Source of the DNA: Choanephora cucurbitarum
Lineage: Eukaryota > Mucoromycota > Mucoromycetes > Mucorales > Choanephoraceae
DNA: 64,000 bases
Reading direction: 5' to 3'
NCBI GenBank assembly: GCA_025331435.1
Contig: JAIWNI010000084.1
Location: 57,722-121,721, forward strand
The notes beneath the pieces were generated by a model. That model did not search any database, was not told the DNA's origin, and saw only the letters and a list, made by a program, of their open reading frames with translations. Positions 35,496 to 45,734 of the stretch are shown in pieces (position 1 is the first letter of the stretch; each line of letters begins with the position of its first letter). The position numbers and the translations under genes are program-made.

Positions 35496-36243
35496 TTACA
35501 ACATCTTATTAGTCTCAGTAGTACGCTTGTACTCAAGTTTCTCAACCTTAACTTCATCTTCAATGAGTTTATAGACATAAGTGACTACTGCATTTCCTTG
35601 AATATCCATCAAGACAAAAGAAGGTATAGGCTCACTAGAAAAGATGTCAGATTGAGCATAAAAGTCTTAGTGACAACTTACTTGATATCAGGTATAGAAG
35701 AATAAGCACCTGTGGCACTACCGGGATTGATAAAGAAGCGACCATTGTACTCATATGCTTCGAATTTATGTGTATGACCAGATACCAAGACATCTACTTC
35801 CATTTGGCGAGCTGTGATATCAAGTGCTTCAGCATCCCCCCAAGGAATCACTTGGTGACCATGCACAATACCAATACGCAAATTGCCTTCTGTAATCACT
35901 TTGGCTTGAGGCAGACTAGCACTATAGGCTTCATCAAAATCACCCTTGACAGCCACAATATCACCAGCAATTGTCTTTAGATAGTCAAATGTTTCCTTAT
36001 CTACCATATTGCCTGTACTGATGATCTTTTGAATTTTACCTGGTACCTATATACACAACAGATAAGTTCAGCAAGTGATGAACAAACAGACGCTTCTGCT
36101 TACCAACAGTTTCTTGAACTTGTTTGGAAGTGCATGACTTCTGTGTGGAATGTGTAGATCACCTATAGCAAGAACAAGCTTTTAAAGCACTTCAAGATGA
36201 GTATAAGAAAGAAGAGTGGATTACTTGTATACATTACAACCAT
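35496..36243 (-). CDS. VPS29: Retromer subunit VPS29
   Basis: A subunit of the endosome-to-Golgi retromer coat with a metallophosphoesterase fold. The N-terminal exon appears to be the ATG alone (36243-36241), followed by a 62-bp intron starting GTTGTA. Joining it to the exon at 36178 gives M + [14 protein letters not shown], which matches the conserved VPS29 start. Later exons carry [61 protein letters not shown] and [16 protein letters not shown]. This covers the full family length of about 190 residues. An alternative start MVVMYT would leave the frame broken at the next junction. The product would partner with VPS35, which is not in this window. Confidence 0.93.
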
Positions 36244-36527
36244 CGCGAGAATAAGAGTATGTTAAATATAGATCATAGCTGAAACCCGCGAAACAGCCTG
36301 TCGTGCTTTAAATTTCAGATAAACTAGCCGGGTAATAGTGAACACAAGAATACTTAAGTACTTTGTAAGGGGAATCATCTTATTCACTGAGAACTTTTTT
36401 CTTTTGTTCTGGCATTGAATCTGTTTGTTTTTTGTTGCGCATGAATCAAATAAGAAGGAGGCTAACTTCCAAATGAATCTAAACTTATTCATTTCAGAGA
36501 AATATAGGACCTGTAGTCCACAACTGA

Positions 36528-36535
36528 TTACGTAA
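36528..36535. promoter_or_regulatory. TTACGTAA palindrome (possible Yap/AP-1 site) upstream of the bZIP gene
   Basis: A perfect 8-bp palindrome TTACGTAA, 199 bp upstream of the bZIP ATG and in the region shared with the divergent VPS29 gene. Yap/Pap1-type factors are known to bind TTACGTAA. That the neighbouring bZIP binds here is inference. Confidence 0.5.
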
Positions 36536-36596
36536 TAAACGAGAGCATACCAACAAGACACTTGTTTTGTTTGGAAGCCTAATGCAACTTCATGTA

Positions 36597-36604
36597 TTAC
36601 GTAA
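36597..36604. promoter_or_regulatory. Second TTACGTAA palindrome upstream of the bZIP gene
   Basis: A second exact TTACGTAA, 61 bp right of the first and about 130 bp before the bZIP ATG. Its position fits a promoter element. No other function is apparent. Confidence 0.5.
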
Positions 36605-36733
36605 GTTAGTGCAATTTTTTTTTATTATTATTTTGAAAAACGCTCGTGTGAATGGGCGTTATAAATAACCCCACTTTATCGTTCTCTCTTTTTTTTTTTT
36701 CTTTCCTCATCTACTATTACTTTTCTCTCTTAC

Positions 36734-37255
36734 ATGTCATCACCTCCACCTACTTCTTTAGAACAAAATAAAGCTGAGTCTCCTAAACTCAAGACAATTC
36801 GTTCGCGTTCTCCTTCACCCTCTACAAAAAAGACTGTGATTGAATCCAGAAGGGCCGAACAGAACAGAGCAGCACAAAGAGCCTTTCGACAGAGAAAAGA
36901 AAGGTATGTCAAAGAATTAGAGGCCAGAGTCAACGCCATGGCAGATTGGCCTGCACGTATGGAAGCATTGGAAATGGAGAATGAACGCCTGAAACGAAAG
37001 ATCCAAGCATTAGAAGAAGAACAGAATGGATCCCAAAGAAAGAGTCTAAAGCTAGAATACATCAACAATCACCATGAAAGCACGACGTATACAAAACCAC
37101 TGATGAATCCATCTCCTCAGCAACATACTACGTCATCACCACCATCTATACAACAAGGAAATAATAAAACAGTTGTGGGTGAAAAAGGTAGAGTTTTAGA
37201 TGATCTTGTATCCATTTTAAGAACTCGTCATAGACCACCTATTCAACCCAATTAA
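36734..37255 (+). CDS. AP-1/Yap-like bZIP transcription factor
   Basis: Intronless gene for 173 residues. The basic region RRAEQNRAAQRAFRQRKERY has the NxxAQxxFR pattern of fungal Yap/Pap1 factors and is followed by a short leucine-zipper-like coiled coil (VKELEARVNAM, then MEALEMENERLKRKI). The C-terminal half is low in complexity, rich in Ser, Pro and Gln. The Cys-rich redox domains of Yap1/Pap1 are absent, so oxidative-stress sensing by that route is unlikely. It is much shorter than Yap1 (about 650 residues). Two TTACGTAA boxes upstream and one downstream raise the possibility of autoregulation. The ATG follows a CT-rich tract. Confidence 0.87.
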   Translation: MSSPPPTSLEQNKAESPKLKTIRSRSPSPSTKKTVIESRRAEQNRAAQRAFRQRKERYVKELEARVNAMADWPARMEALEMENERLKRKIQALEEEQNGSQRKSLKLEYINNHHESTTYTKPLMNPSPQQHTTSSPPSIQQGNNKTVVGEKGRVLDDLVSILRTRHRPPIQPN

Positions 37256-37357
37256 TCTCTTGTAGTTTAATTCTATCTATTCCCCCTCTCTCCCCCTTTT
37301 TATATATATATATATATCTGTATGTTATTTACATAGTGTGTGTGTGTTTATTGATGA

Positions 37358-37365
37358 TTACGTAA
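37358..37365. promoter_or_regulatory. TTACGTAA palindrome downstream of the bZIP gene
   Basis: A third exact TTACGTAA, about 100 bp after the bZIP stop and 23 bp past the end of the convergent Zn2Cys6 gene. It shares the flanks GAT and TAAT/TAAA with the first upstream copy. Confidence 0.4.
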
Positions 37366-37387
37366 TAAAAAATAAGTCTTGTAGATA

Positions 37388-40099
37388 TTACAATAATGGA
37401 TGACCTTCGGATTTTTGTCCAAAATGGTTATCAGTAGGACTGTGATAGAGTAAATTGAAATCTAGATTCATAGAGGAAAACCCATCCATCAGGAGTGGAT
37501 TGACAGCAACAGAAGGTGCATCAGGTAAAGGCGTTGTGTCTATCATATCAAGCGAAGTGGTCACTTTGATATCATCATCATAACTTGGCTGATAAGGACG
37601 ATGAAGGAAAGATTGAGATTCACCAGCCAAGAGTTGTTGGGTATAGAGCATTTGTTGTTCTTGTTGTTGATAGAGTTGCTGAAACTGAAATTGTTGCTGT
37701 AACTGAAACTGTTGTTGTTGTTGTTGTTGTCGATTGAAATTGCTTGATAAGCCATGACTAGACATGCTTTTCTTGATCCGACGTATCTTTCCAGAAGAAG
37801 AAGAAGGTTGTAATACCATGTCATTGTTTGTAGGATAAGGAGGATAATGACGATAAGGTGCAGTTGCATTTGAAGAAGTACTACCTGCAGAAGCCACTGA
37901 TTTATTACTGGATCCTCTATGGGCCATACCTGGGCTAAAGTGAGGTGATGTAGTAGAGGATGGATGGTTCATGTGGATTCGATTCATGGATCTTAGATCT
38001 TGACAGGACTGAGTAGACCCTCTCAGTCGACGAAAACTACTGTTGTCTTGGAAATGGAGTGGGGCTTGATGGAGATTGGTCAGTGGCTGATGATTCAGTG
38101 GCTGGACATTGAACTGACCAACATCTGCACTGGAGGATTGAAGGAGAGATGAAGGTACATGTGTATGTCTAGCATGCGATAGAGAAGAGATGGTATTGCG
38201 TCGCTTTTGTTGTTGTTGTTGTTGTTGTTGAAGGACAGGTGAAGGGGATGTACCGATAGAAGACACACTGCTGCCATCATTTGTGTTAGTCATGGACCGC
38301 ATCTCTAATGAAGGAGACAGAGAGGCCAGACGCTGTGCTAATTGAGAACACCGTTGATATTCATCAAAGCATGTCTTATTCATGCTTAGATTATCACGAT
38401 TCAGACTTGTCTCTGCCCTCAAGAGAGTCAAGGCAGAGGTCACACAATGAGCAAGTGCCTGTACGCCTCTGGGCAGATACCGAAATGACTGGCTTGGATC
38501 TGACAACAGTCCCTCAATCAGTCGAACCAGTGCAGACGCAGACGAGAGACACATTTGCCGGTGTGGATAATGTCTTGTTTCAGGCTGATTGGCCAATCCT
38601 TGTTTGAAAGGATGGACCATATAATGGTAATGTAAGACAATGATGTTCAAGTGGTACAACATGTGGACGAATCTCGTCATCGGTGGTACATGGTGCGTAT
38701 CTTCTTCAGGAGCAGGAAATGGCCAGGCGTCAGGAAGGCGTCCATGGGCAAACTGAGAAGGCAGATGAATCAGGTCGTTCTCGATCATGACCTGCAGATG
38801 AAGTAAGCCAATACTTTCCTGCACCTGTTGAGCCTCATTGCGCCTCTCGGGTTGAACAGACAGGATATGCTGGTGGATCTGAGAGAGTGTGAATGAGAAG
38901 GAGATGATGAATCGTTGGCTGTCCATGGTATCGTCAGGCGAAAGTGACGAAGGAAGTAACGAGGCAGGATCTCTTATGTTCATATGACTCATCAAATCAG
39001 ACTGAATACCTTGTTCCACACTAATTGTTGGTTAACCAGCTATGCTTATATGACTATTGTTTATGCTTTACCATAAAAGGGTATTATAGACAAATACCAT
39101 ACAGAACGTACGCTTTCTTGTTTCCGCCGCCTCAGGCGATTCTTGGTGTGAGCCAAAATACAGTTGGAGTGTCTTACAGACTTCTATTGTTCTGGCCATT
39201 AAGCTTTTTGTTTTCTCGAAAAAGAAGAACTGGTTTTTGCATTCCAGATACTTGATCAACAGTAACAGTGTCTGAACTAACGCTACAGAGGGCTTTCCAA
39301 TCGCTTCATCCAGCATGGTCATGACTTTCTGATAATAGTAATTCTCATCTTCACTGTTTTGGTATTGAAAATGAGAAGCAAGCAGACAGACTGCATAGAC
39401 CAATAGTCTAGGTAGTTCATGTGTAGCATATTGGCGGTGAAAATAAGATGGTACAAACAATGGATAAAATGGCTGGATCTGCACAAAATAAAACTGGAGA
39501 TAGCTTTCGATCTCGAGTGCTGATACAGAATAGTTACTGACTGTGCTTTTGGGTGATGAACTTGAAGTGCTGGATTCAGCCAGATCTAAAGAAGATAATT
39601 GCATATAGTTTGGACTGCCCAATTCGTTGATGATAAACCGATCTTCCATACATTGTATCAATCCCTCCTGCTTTTGTTCTAGCTGTTGATCGTCTAACAT
39701 GCGCTGCCTTCGAACGGCCTCTTCCACCAATTGTTGTGTAGGACTACCGAGTGAACTCAAAGCCCTCTCGATCACAAGGATACGACTTTCGAGTAATTCG
39801 ATATAATGCTTTGTTGCACCTCGTTTAGGTGAACTGGATTCAAAGACACAGGGTATAGAAGATCGTCTACAGGTACTACAGGGTGAACCACCATCACATT
39901 TCACCTGAAATATAAGAAATTAAGTTTTCTTTTTTCTATACAATCAAAAATGAAATGCAACCTTTCTTCGTCTACAATCTTTACAGGCTTTTACTATCTT
40001 TTGTCTTTTTGGAGCTCCACTGGCTGTTGTTGTCTTTTTCTTTGTGTCTGTATTCAGTTGCCCTTCTGAGCCTTTCTTTTCTTTTTGATCTTGAAGCAT
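37388..40099 (-). CDS. Zn2Cys6 fungal transcription factor with polyglutamine tracts
   Basis: Minus-strand gene starting at the ATG at 40099 (MLQDQKEKKGSEG). The zinc cluster is split by an intron. CKDCRRRK precedes it and VKCDGGSPCSTCRRSSIPC follows, giving the C-x2-C-x6-C-x6-C-x2-C-x6-C pattern. A linker and a short coiled coil (YIELLESRILVIERALSSL) come next. A helical middle-homology region (FYPLFVPSYFHRQYA; LVYAVCLLASHFQYQ) then continues across an intron near 39030 into a 540-residue C-terminal exon. That exon holds two long glutamine runs and Ser-rich stretches. The architecture is that of fungal_trans regulators of metabolic genes. Its target pathway cannot be inferred. It converges on the bZIP gene with 132 bp between stops. 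Confidence 0.85.
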
Positions 40100-42804
40100 A
40101 ATAACAATAAAGAAAAAGAAGAAGAAGAAAGAGAAAGAAAGAAAAAAAAAAAGAAAATATACTTCTTTTTTTGGTTGTACCTGTATCTTTTTAGTTTGAA
40201 ACACAGCCTTAATCTGAATCATACCCTTTCTTTTCCATAAAATCAGCCAATCAGACACATCTCTTTCTTGACGACTTCCATATATAGTAGCAAAGTAATG
40301 AACTATCTCTGCATAAACCAAAATGTTTTTTTTAAGAAAAAGGTGGTTGTCATTGTAGAATACCATTTGGATATCAGATAAAAGTCCATAGTTTTCTTTC
40401 ATTGAAATAGACTTAAAATTCTTGGTTTAGTTCTTTTTTATACACTTTTTAGAGAAGAGAACAAAGAAAGTCAGGATTGGTTACCAAATGTTCTGAACTA
40501 AATGGTCACTAACCAGTGTCTCTCTTGTTTAAAAGAAAAAATATAGAAAAAAGAGAGTAGAGACTATAAACCCTTTCTAGTCAAATGAATCACTTTGACC
40601 CTCTATTCAAGTTATAAAATAAACCTGTTTACTTTTTAGCATACAGTAGAATAATAATAAAATGTGTTTTCTAAATTCGGCCATTCATGCAACCATGACA
40701 ATAGATGGCCTTCCAATATGTTATCTCAGCCCCTTTCTCATTCAATGACCAGATGAAGACAAATGGATATCCAATCTGGCAGAAGAAAAAAAGAGTAGGA
40801 CTCAATTAAGCTTATTTAAAATCAACTGATGAAAAGAGAGAGAGAGAGAGAGAAAGTAAAAGAAGCAAGCAGAACAAAAAAAAAGTGAAAAGTATAAATA
40901 AAAATTGTTAAATAATACTATAAAAAGAAAGGATATTGTGTGACCGAATGATACATAAAACTCGTCTGCAGACTTTGCTGACCTCAGTTGTATTCTTTAG
41001 ATCTCTCTCTTGTGGGTTCAAATAAAGTCTTGAGAAGCACTTTGTTATTTGAGTATGCTCAGGTTGATAGACATTGAATCAATTGATTGCTGTGTTAGTG
41101 TATAGCCTCATGTAGTTACTGATAATGAGAGTGGATAGTTGAACAGTTTATCATTGTATTATAACTCAAAAGAAGGTGTTGTCCAACTGTTACGTTATCA
41201 AGGCGTTTTATTTTATTTTATTTTTCAAAAGAAATCTTGCAGTGTGCCTTGGATCACACTGGTTTAACTTCCCTTTCTTTTTTTTTAGAGAAACACAATG
41301 GGTCATGAAAGCAATGAAAGTTAAATTCGTTTATGTGAAAGTTCTTTGTGAAAGTAATGGATGGTTTGTAAAGAATACATTATGTACTACCAAGCATTAT
41401 TTGTTTTGTAGCATGTATGTGCACACACCTCTCAATATCTTAAATGGCGTTTCGAAATTTAGGAAACTGACTAGACTGTTGACATCAAAAAACGAAATGA
41501 ATACGTCTTCTCTCTCGAAAAAAAGAGTCAAGATGATAAACGAACTTCTATCAGCTGATTGTTTTCTCTTTCCTCAGGTATTTTTAATTCATTACAAATT
41601 TTCTGTATTCCAGAAAGCAGCTTACTGAAAAAAGAAATCAAAATGCAGCACAAAAGTTTGGCCCATCTCTCTCTCTCTCTTTAGTTTCAGCAATTTTGGC
41701 TTGTTCATAGCATACAAATGAGATCATGTTGAGATGGATAAAGAAGAAGAGAAAAGTCAGAAAGCTCAAATGACCAGTTGAAAAGGAAACACAAGAGAAA
41801 CAAGTCCTTCAGGCAGATTACGTTGATTCTGGTCTATACTCAAGTAGAAATGAGTTGTATAGTATGTATAAATCCTTTCAACTTGAAGTCTAATATTATA
41901 CAATTGAATGTTTATTCAAGGTACAACCAGAGAGCCAAATTGAGAATAAAGTTTATGATGGTATCTAGTAAAGTAAGACAAAATAAGACCACACTATTGA
42001 ATTTAAGGTAGTACACATAAGCTGTAGCAATTATCTCTCTCTCCTTCCTCCTGATAAGATCGAGGTTACTTCTCAAAAAAGGATAGGTCATTAACAAGTA
42101 GCTCTATCGAATTGCACTGTGTCGAATAAGAGTCTATAAAAAAAACTCAAAGATACTCAATTCATGAGCTGTTGTTTGCAGAGTACTCCAAACCAAAAAA
42201 AAACATTGATTTGCTTAGTCTTGCTTATAACTATTTTGACAATCCAAAAAAAAAAAATTGCTGTGCATTTTTTTAATCTGATCGAATACCCAATTTTCTG
42301 AATCTGGCAAAAACATGAATCATTTTGAAACATGCAGAAAGAATTTGTTTGGTTTTAGAAAAATAAGAAAGGTATGTCAATCTTTTCTGAATGATGATGA
42401 TGTATTTGCGTTTTGTTTGGATATTATGTCAAGATGGACAGTAATTTCTCTTATCATGATTGTCAGGTGTAGCCAACCTCTATTCTTGTGGTACTTTACC
42501 GCAGAAACTAACTTGGCTGGCAGAGTTCTTTTTCTTTGGGCTTGAATGGCTTAAATCATGTGTTTTTCTTTATATGGTATCTTTCGTCTTTTAGATGAGC
42601 AAAGGAGTTGTTCAAATCCTATTGACAATCAATAGATGAAAATAGGCCAATCAGAATACGCAGATCTTGACCTACATCCACACTACAAAAAAAGAAATGA
42701 AAAAGAAAGAAATTGCATGAATTCGATTTTGTTATTTATCTACAAAACGGAAACAGGTGGCAAAGTTGCTTTTTTCTTTTTTTTTTCTTCAATAGTTTAA
42801 TAAG
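40100..42804. other. Long gene-empty region
   Basis: About 2.7 kb, AT-rich, with short simple-sequence tracts such as GA repeats near 40835 and CT repeats near 41670. ORFs up to 150 codons exist (41176-41628) but are dominated by Phe/Lys/Asn, lack domains and have no splice-consistent extension. The left end should hold the Zn2Cys6 promoter. No gene, RNA or repeat could be supported. Confidence 0.45.
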
Positions 42805-43889
42805 ATGCTTAAACCAAGTTTACCCATTATCATCATACAAGATACAGATCAACATCCCATTTCCACAACACGTACAGTATAGACTAACAAAGGATACTTA
42901 ATAGGTCACTGACCATTCTGATGTATAGAGGATGTGTTAAGTCAGATTGAGCTAGACAAATATAGCCTTCAGTTGAAAGGAGTTGACCTTGACCAATTCA
43001 TGCAAATGACAGATGAAAAGGACTTTCGACAATATGGTGTTCGAAAGCAAAGAGACTGTCAAAAGTTAAGCTCCACTGCAAAATCAATTCGAAGGTCTTC
43101 AGTTGGCAGCAGTAGCCTGTGTACAGTCAATGAAGAAGAAGAAGAAGAAGAAGAAGAATATCAGCAACTTGACGAAAATGATACATCTCTACGGCCTAAA
43201 GATGATGCTGCATGGCCCAACTCAATTTATGGCTTCACTAAATCAGCGCAGTCAAGAAGACATTCCTTACCTGTTTATTCTGAAGCCGATCCCTCAGACG
43301 TCGATACAGGGCGAAGGCACTCTTACCATGCGCCTCGACTCATGAACCAGCAAGAAGAATTACTTCCCAGTTATTCATGTACACTGCATAAACTTGGTAA
43401 GGCAAAAGCCAAAATAGAGTTTGAATTTCCCGGAAAAAGAAGGCGAAGAAGACCTTGGAGGTAGACAAATAAACAACCCATTGAAAGTATCACGCCATTT
43501 ACTTTTTTCTGTTAGAGATATCTATATGGAATTAAAAGGCACTATGATACGCTTATATGAGATGAAGAGCAATGATGAATACCATTACTTACCTACCTTG
43601 ACAGCTTACTATCAACAGTCTGTCAAATATACACCCCTTGTTGACTTATCATTAGCTTATGCCAAAGTTGAACAAGCTCAAGATTACAAGAAGCGGCCAA
43701 ATGTCTTTCGTGTCCAGACAGCATCAGGCCCACAAGTATTGTTTCAAGTACAAACCAATGCAGCTGTTGTCCTGTGGGTAGAGAAGATTTTGGCAGGTAA
43801 GGGAAATGATAAAGAGGAAGAAAATAACGATCCGACATACCAATTAAAATTATCACACAGGTTGCATGATTGCTGTAGGATTTGCATAA
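42805..43889 (+). CDS. PH-domain protein with acidic tract
   Basis: Exon 1 (42805 to about 42874, MLKPSLPIIIIQDTD) joins the second exon through an intron ending ATGTATAG, giving ...TTQDVLSQIELDKYSLQ. Residues of about 25-60 (LDKYSLQLKGVDLDQFMQMTDEKDFRQYGV) resemble a SAM-like helical motif. A run of Glu and an RRHSLP patch, possibly a basophilic kinase site, follow. A PH domain spans the last two exons (SYSCTLHKLGKAKAK...; DIYMELKGTMIRLYE...; VLWVEKIL). The final exon is short and its 3' boundary is a best guess. A phosphoinositide-binding or scaffold role is likely from the fold only. Linker histone H1 begins 100 bp downstream. Confidence 0.68.
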
Positions 43890-43988
43890 ACCTCATTTCT
43901 TATTGGCTCATTTTGAACAACATAAAAATAAAGCTCACACATTAAATCTACTCCATTTTCTTTCTCTCTTTTCTCCTACTTGATTATC

Positions 43989-44622
43989 ATGACAGAAACA
44001 AACAAAACAAGAAAAGTTGCCGAACATCCTTCTGTAGGTCATTTGTTGCCTTATTTAATCCTGATCCATTGACAGCTTATTTGTAGTACGAAACAATGAT
44101 TGCTGGTAAACAGAGAGGACATCTATTTCTACTAAATCTTAAAGTTCCTCTATTTTAGCTGCTATTTCACATCTGAAAGAACGTAAAGGTAGTTCACGTC
44201 CTGCTTTGAAAAAGTACATTCTTGCAAACTATAAAGTAAGTCCTGGTGCACATTTTGATTCGCAAATCAATCATGCCATCCGACGTGGTGTTACAAAAAA
44301 CACCTTCTCGCTTCCCAAAGGAAACTCTGGTACCATCAAACTTGTCAAGCCTGAGAAAAAGCCATCTCTTCTTCATGCAGACAAAAAGCCTGATGAGAAG
44401 AAAGTAACTGAAACCAAACTGACTGAAAAGAAATCACCTGTCCATAAGAAGACTCCCAAAAAGTCCGATGAAAAAAAACCCGCTCAAAAGAAAACGATGT
44501 CTCCAAAGAAGGTAACTTCAAAGAAGACGGCTGCTACTAAGAAGCTGCCAACCAAGAGAACAAGTAAGAGACAAGTACCTAAGGCCACTATCGGTTCAAC
44601 TCAGGCTGTTGCTGTAGCTTAG
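43989..44622 (+). CDS. Linker histone H1
   Basis: Three exons: a short start exon (MTETNKTRKVAEHPS), a 19-nt exon, and the main exon. The globular winged-helix domain is clear (HPSYETMIAAAISHLKERKG, SSRPALKKYI, FDSQINHAIRRGVTKNTF). The C-terminal tail of about 85 residues is rich in Lys, Pro, Ala, Thr and Ser, typical of H1. It binds linker DNA at nucleosomes and compacts chromatin. Length of about 170 residues fits fungal H1. It converges on RIB7 with 63 bp between stops. Confidence 0.92.
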
Positions 44623-44685
44623 CTCTTCTCCTATTTTATTTTGATCATAACAAATTAAAAAAAAAGTTTTTACAAGAATGCTGCT

Positions 44686-45539
44686 TTATTTTGTTGCTGC
44701 CATCACTATATCTCTACCCATAGTTTGATATTGGACATTATTTAGATATGGCACTAAGTTGTCTGTGATAGCAGGTATACCATCGGATCCTAAGAACATA
44801 GGACCTATGGTAATAATCAGTTGATCCCATTCTCCATGTATACACGATTGAATGATCCTAGAACCCCCTTCAATCATTAACGAGTGGATCCCATGCTGCT
44901 TTAATATGTCATACACATCTTTCAATGGAATACGATCTATCAAGAAACAGAATCAGTCAGACACAGCTGTGATTTGCTTCAGCTCCAAGCATGCTCTTAC
45001 CCTCATCTGTGGAAATGACTAACAGTTTGACACCTGCTTTTTCTAGTTGTTCTTTCTTTTCTAAATGCATTTGACAGCCTTTCTCGGACACAACTAGCCA
45101 AGGCTGCTTACCCATCTGATGTTGATAATTCTTGATTAGCTTGCAATCCAATGGTAGTCTGAGAAACGGGTCCAAAACGATAGGCTGTGGCGAACTAGGC
45201 TCGAGCTCCTCAACATAACGCACTTGTAAAATATCCGTCAGTTTACCATATCGCTTTGAATCCAATGCTACACAATCAGAGCTTACCGTTTAGTTGAGGA
45301 TTATCTATCAGAGCAGTACCAATACCGACCATGATGCCATCGTGCATGGTACGCAAACGATGAGTCATGGCGAGACTTTCTTTACCGCTAATCAAGACTT
45401 GTTGATCTTTTTTTGCAATCTTGCCATCAAGGCTTTGGGCAAACGTCAGTGTGATTCTTGGACGCTCATCAAAGTGAGTCTGTTCACGATAAACAGAGTC
45501 AAGAAAACTATTTGCTTGTTGAAAAACACTTTTGTCCAT
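44686..45539 (-). CDS. RIB7: RIB7-like riboflavin-biosynthesis reductase
   Basis: 2,5-diamino-6-ribosylamino-4(3H)-pyrimidinone 5'-phosphate reductase, an early step of fungal riboflavin synthesis. Three exons from the ATG at 45539 (MDKSVFQQANSFLD). Family motifs are RPRITLTFAQSLDGKIA, HRLRTMHDGIMVGIGTALIDNPQLN, PIVLDPFLRLP and LMIEGGSRIIQSCI. They match the RibD-C/dihydrofolate-reductase-like fold that binds NADPH. Length of about 250 residues is normal. An upstream in-frame extension exists to about 45629, but MDKS gives a length typical of the family. All motifs look intact. Confidence 0.9.
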
Positions 45540-45734
45540 GCGGTCTATGAAAAAAAAACCCCTCTCGTAAATACAGTGCTTACGGTCCCAAATGGGGGAT
45601 TTCAATTGGCATAAAGTAAAAAAAATCAATAAGCGTAATTAAGCTTTCTTCCTTACAGTATCAGTAGTTTGAGTGTGTCTTTGAGCTTATAAATAACAAC
45701 AAACCTACCTCTTCATACTTCTCGATTATACCCT

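Noticed and set aside
41176..41628. 150-codon plus-strand ORF in the gene-empty region
   Set aside because: No ATG-context leader, no domain, composition like translated AT-rich noise, and no neighbouring exons that extend it.
42934..43464. PH-protein reading that starts at 42934
   Set aside because: The first codon there is GTG. Splicing from the ATG at 42805 gives a proper start and keeps frame.
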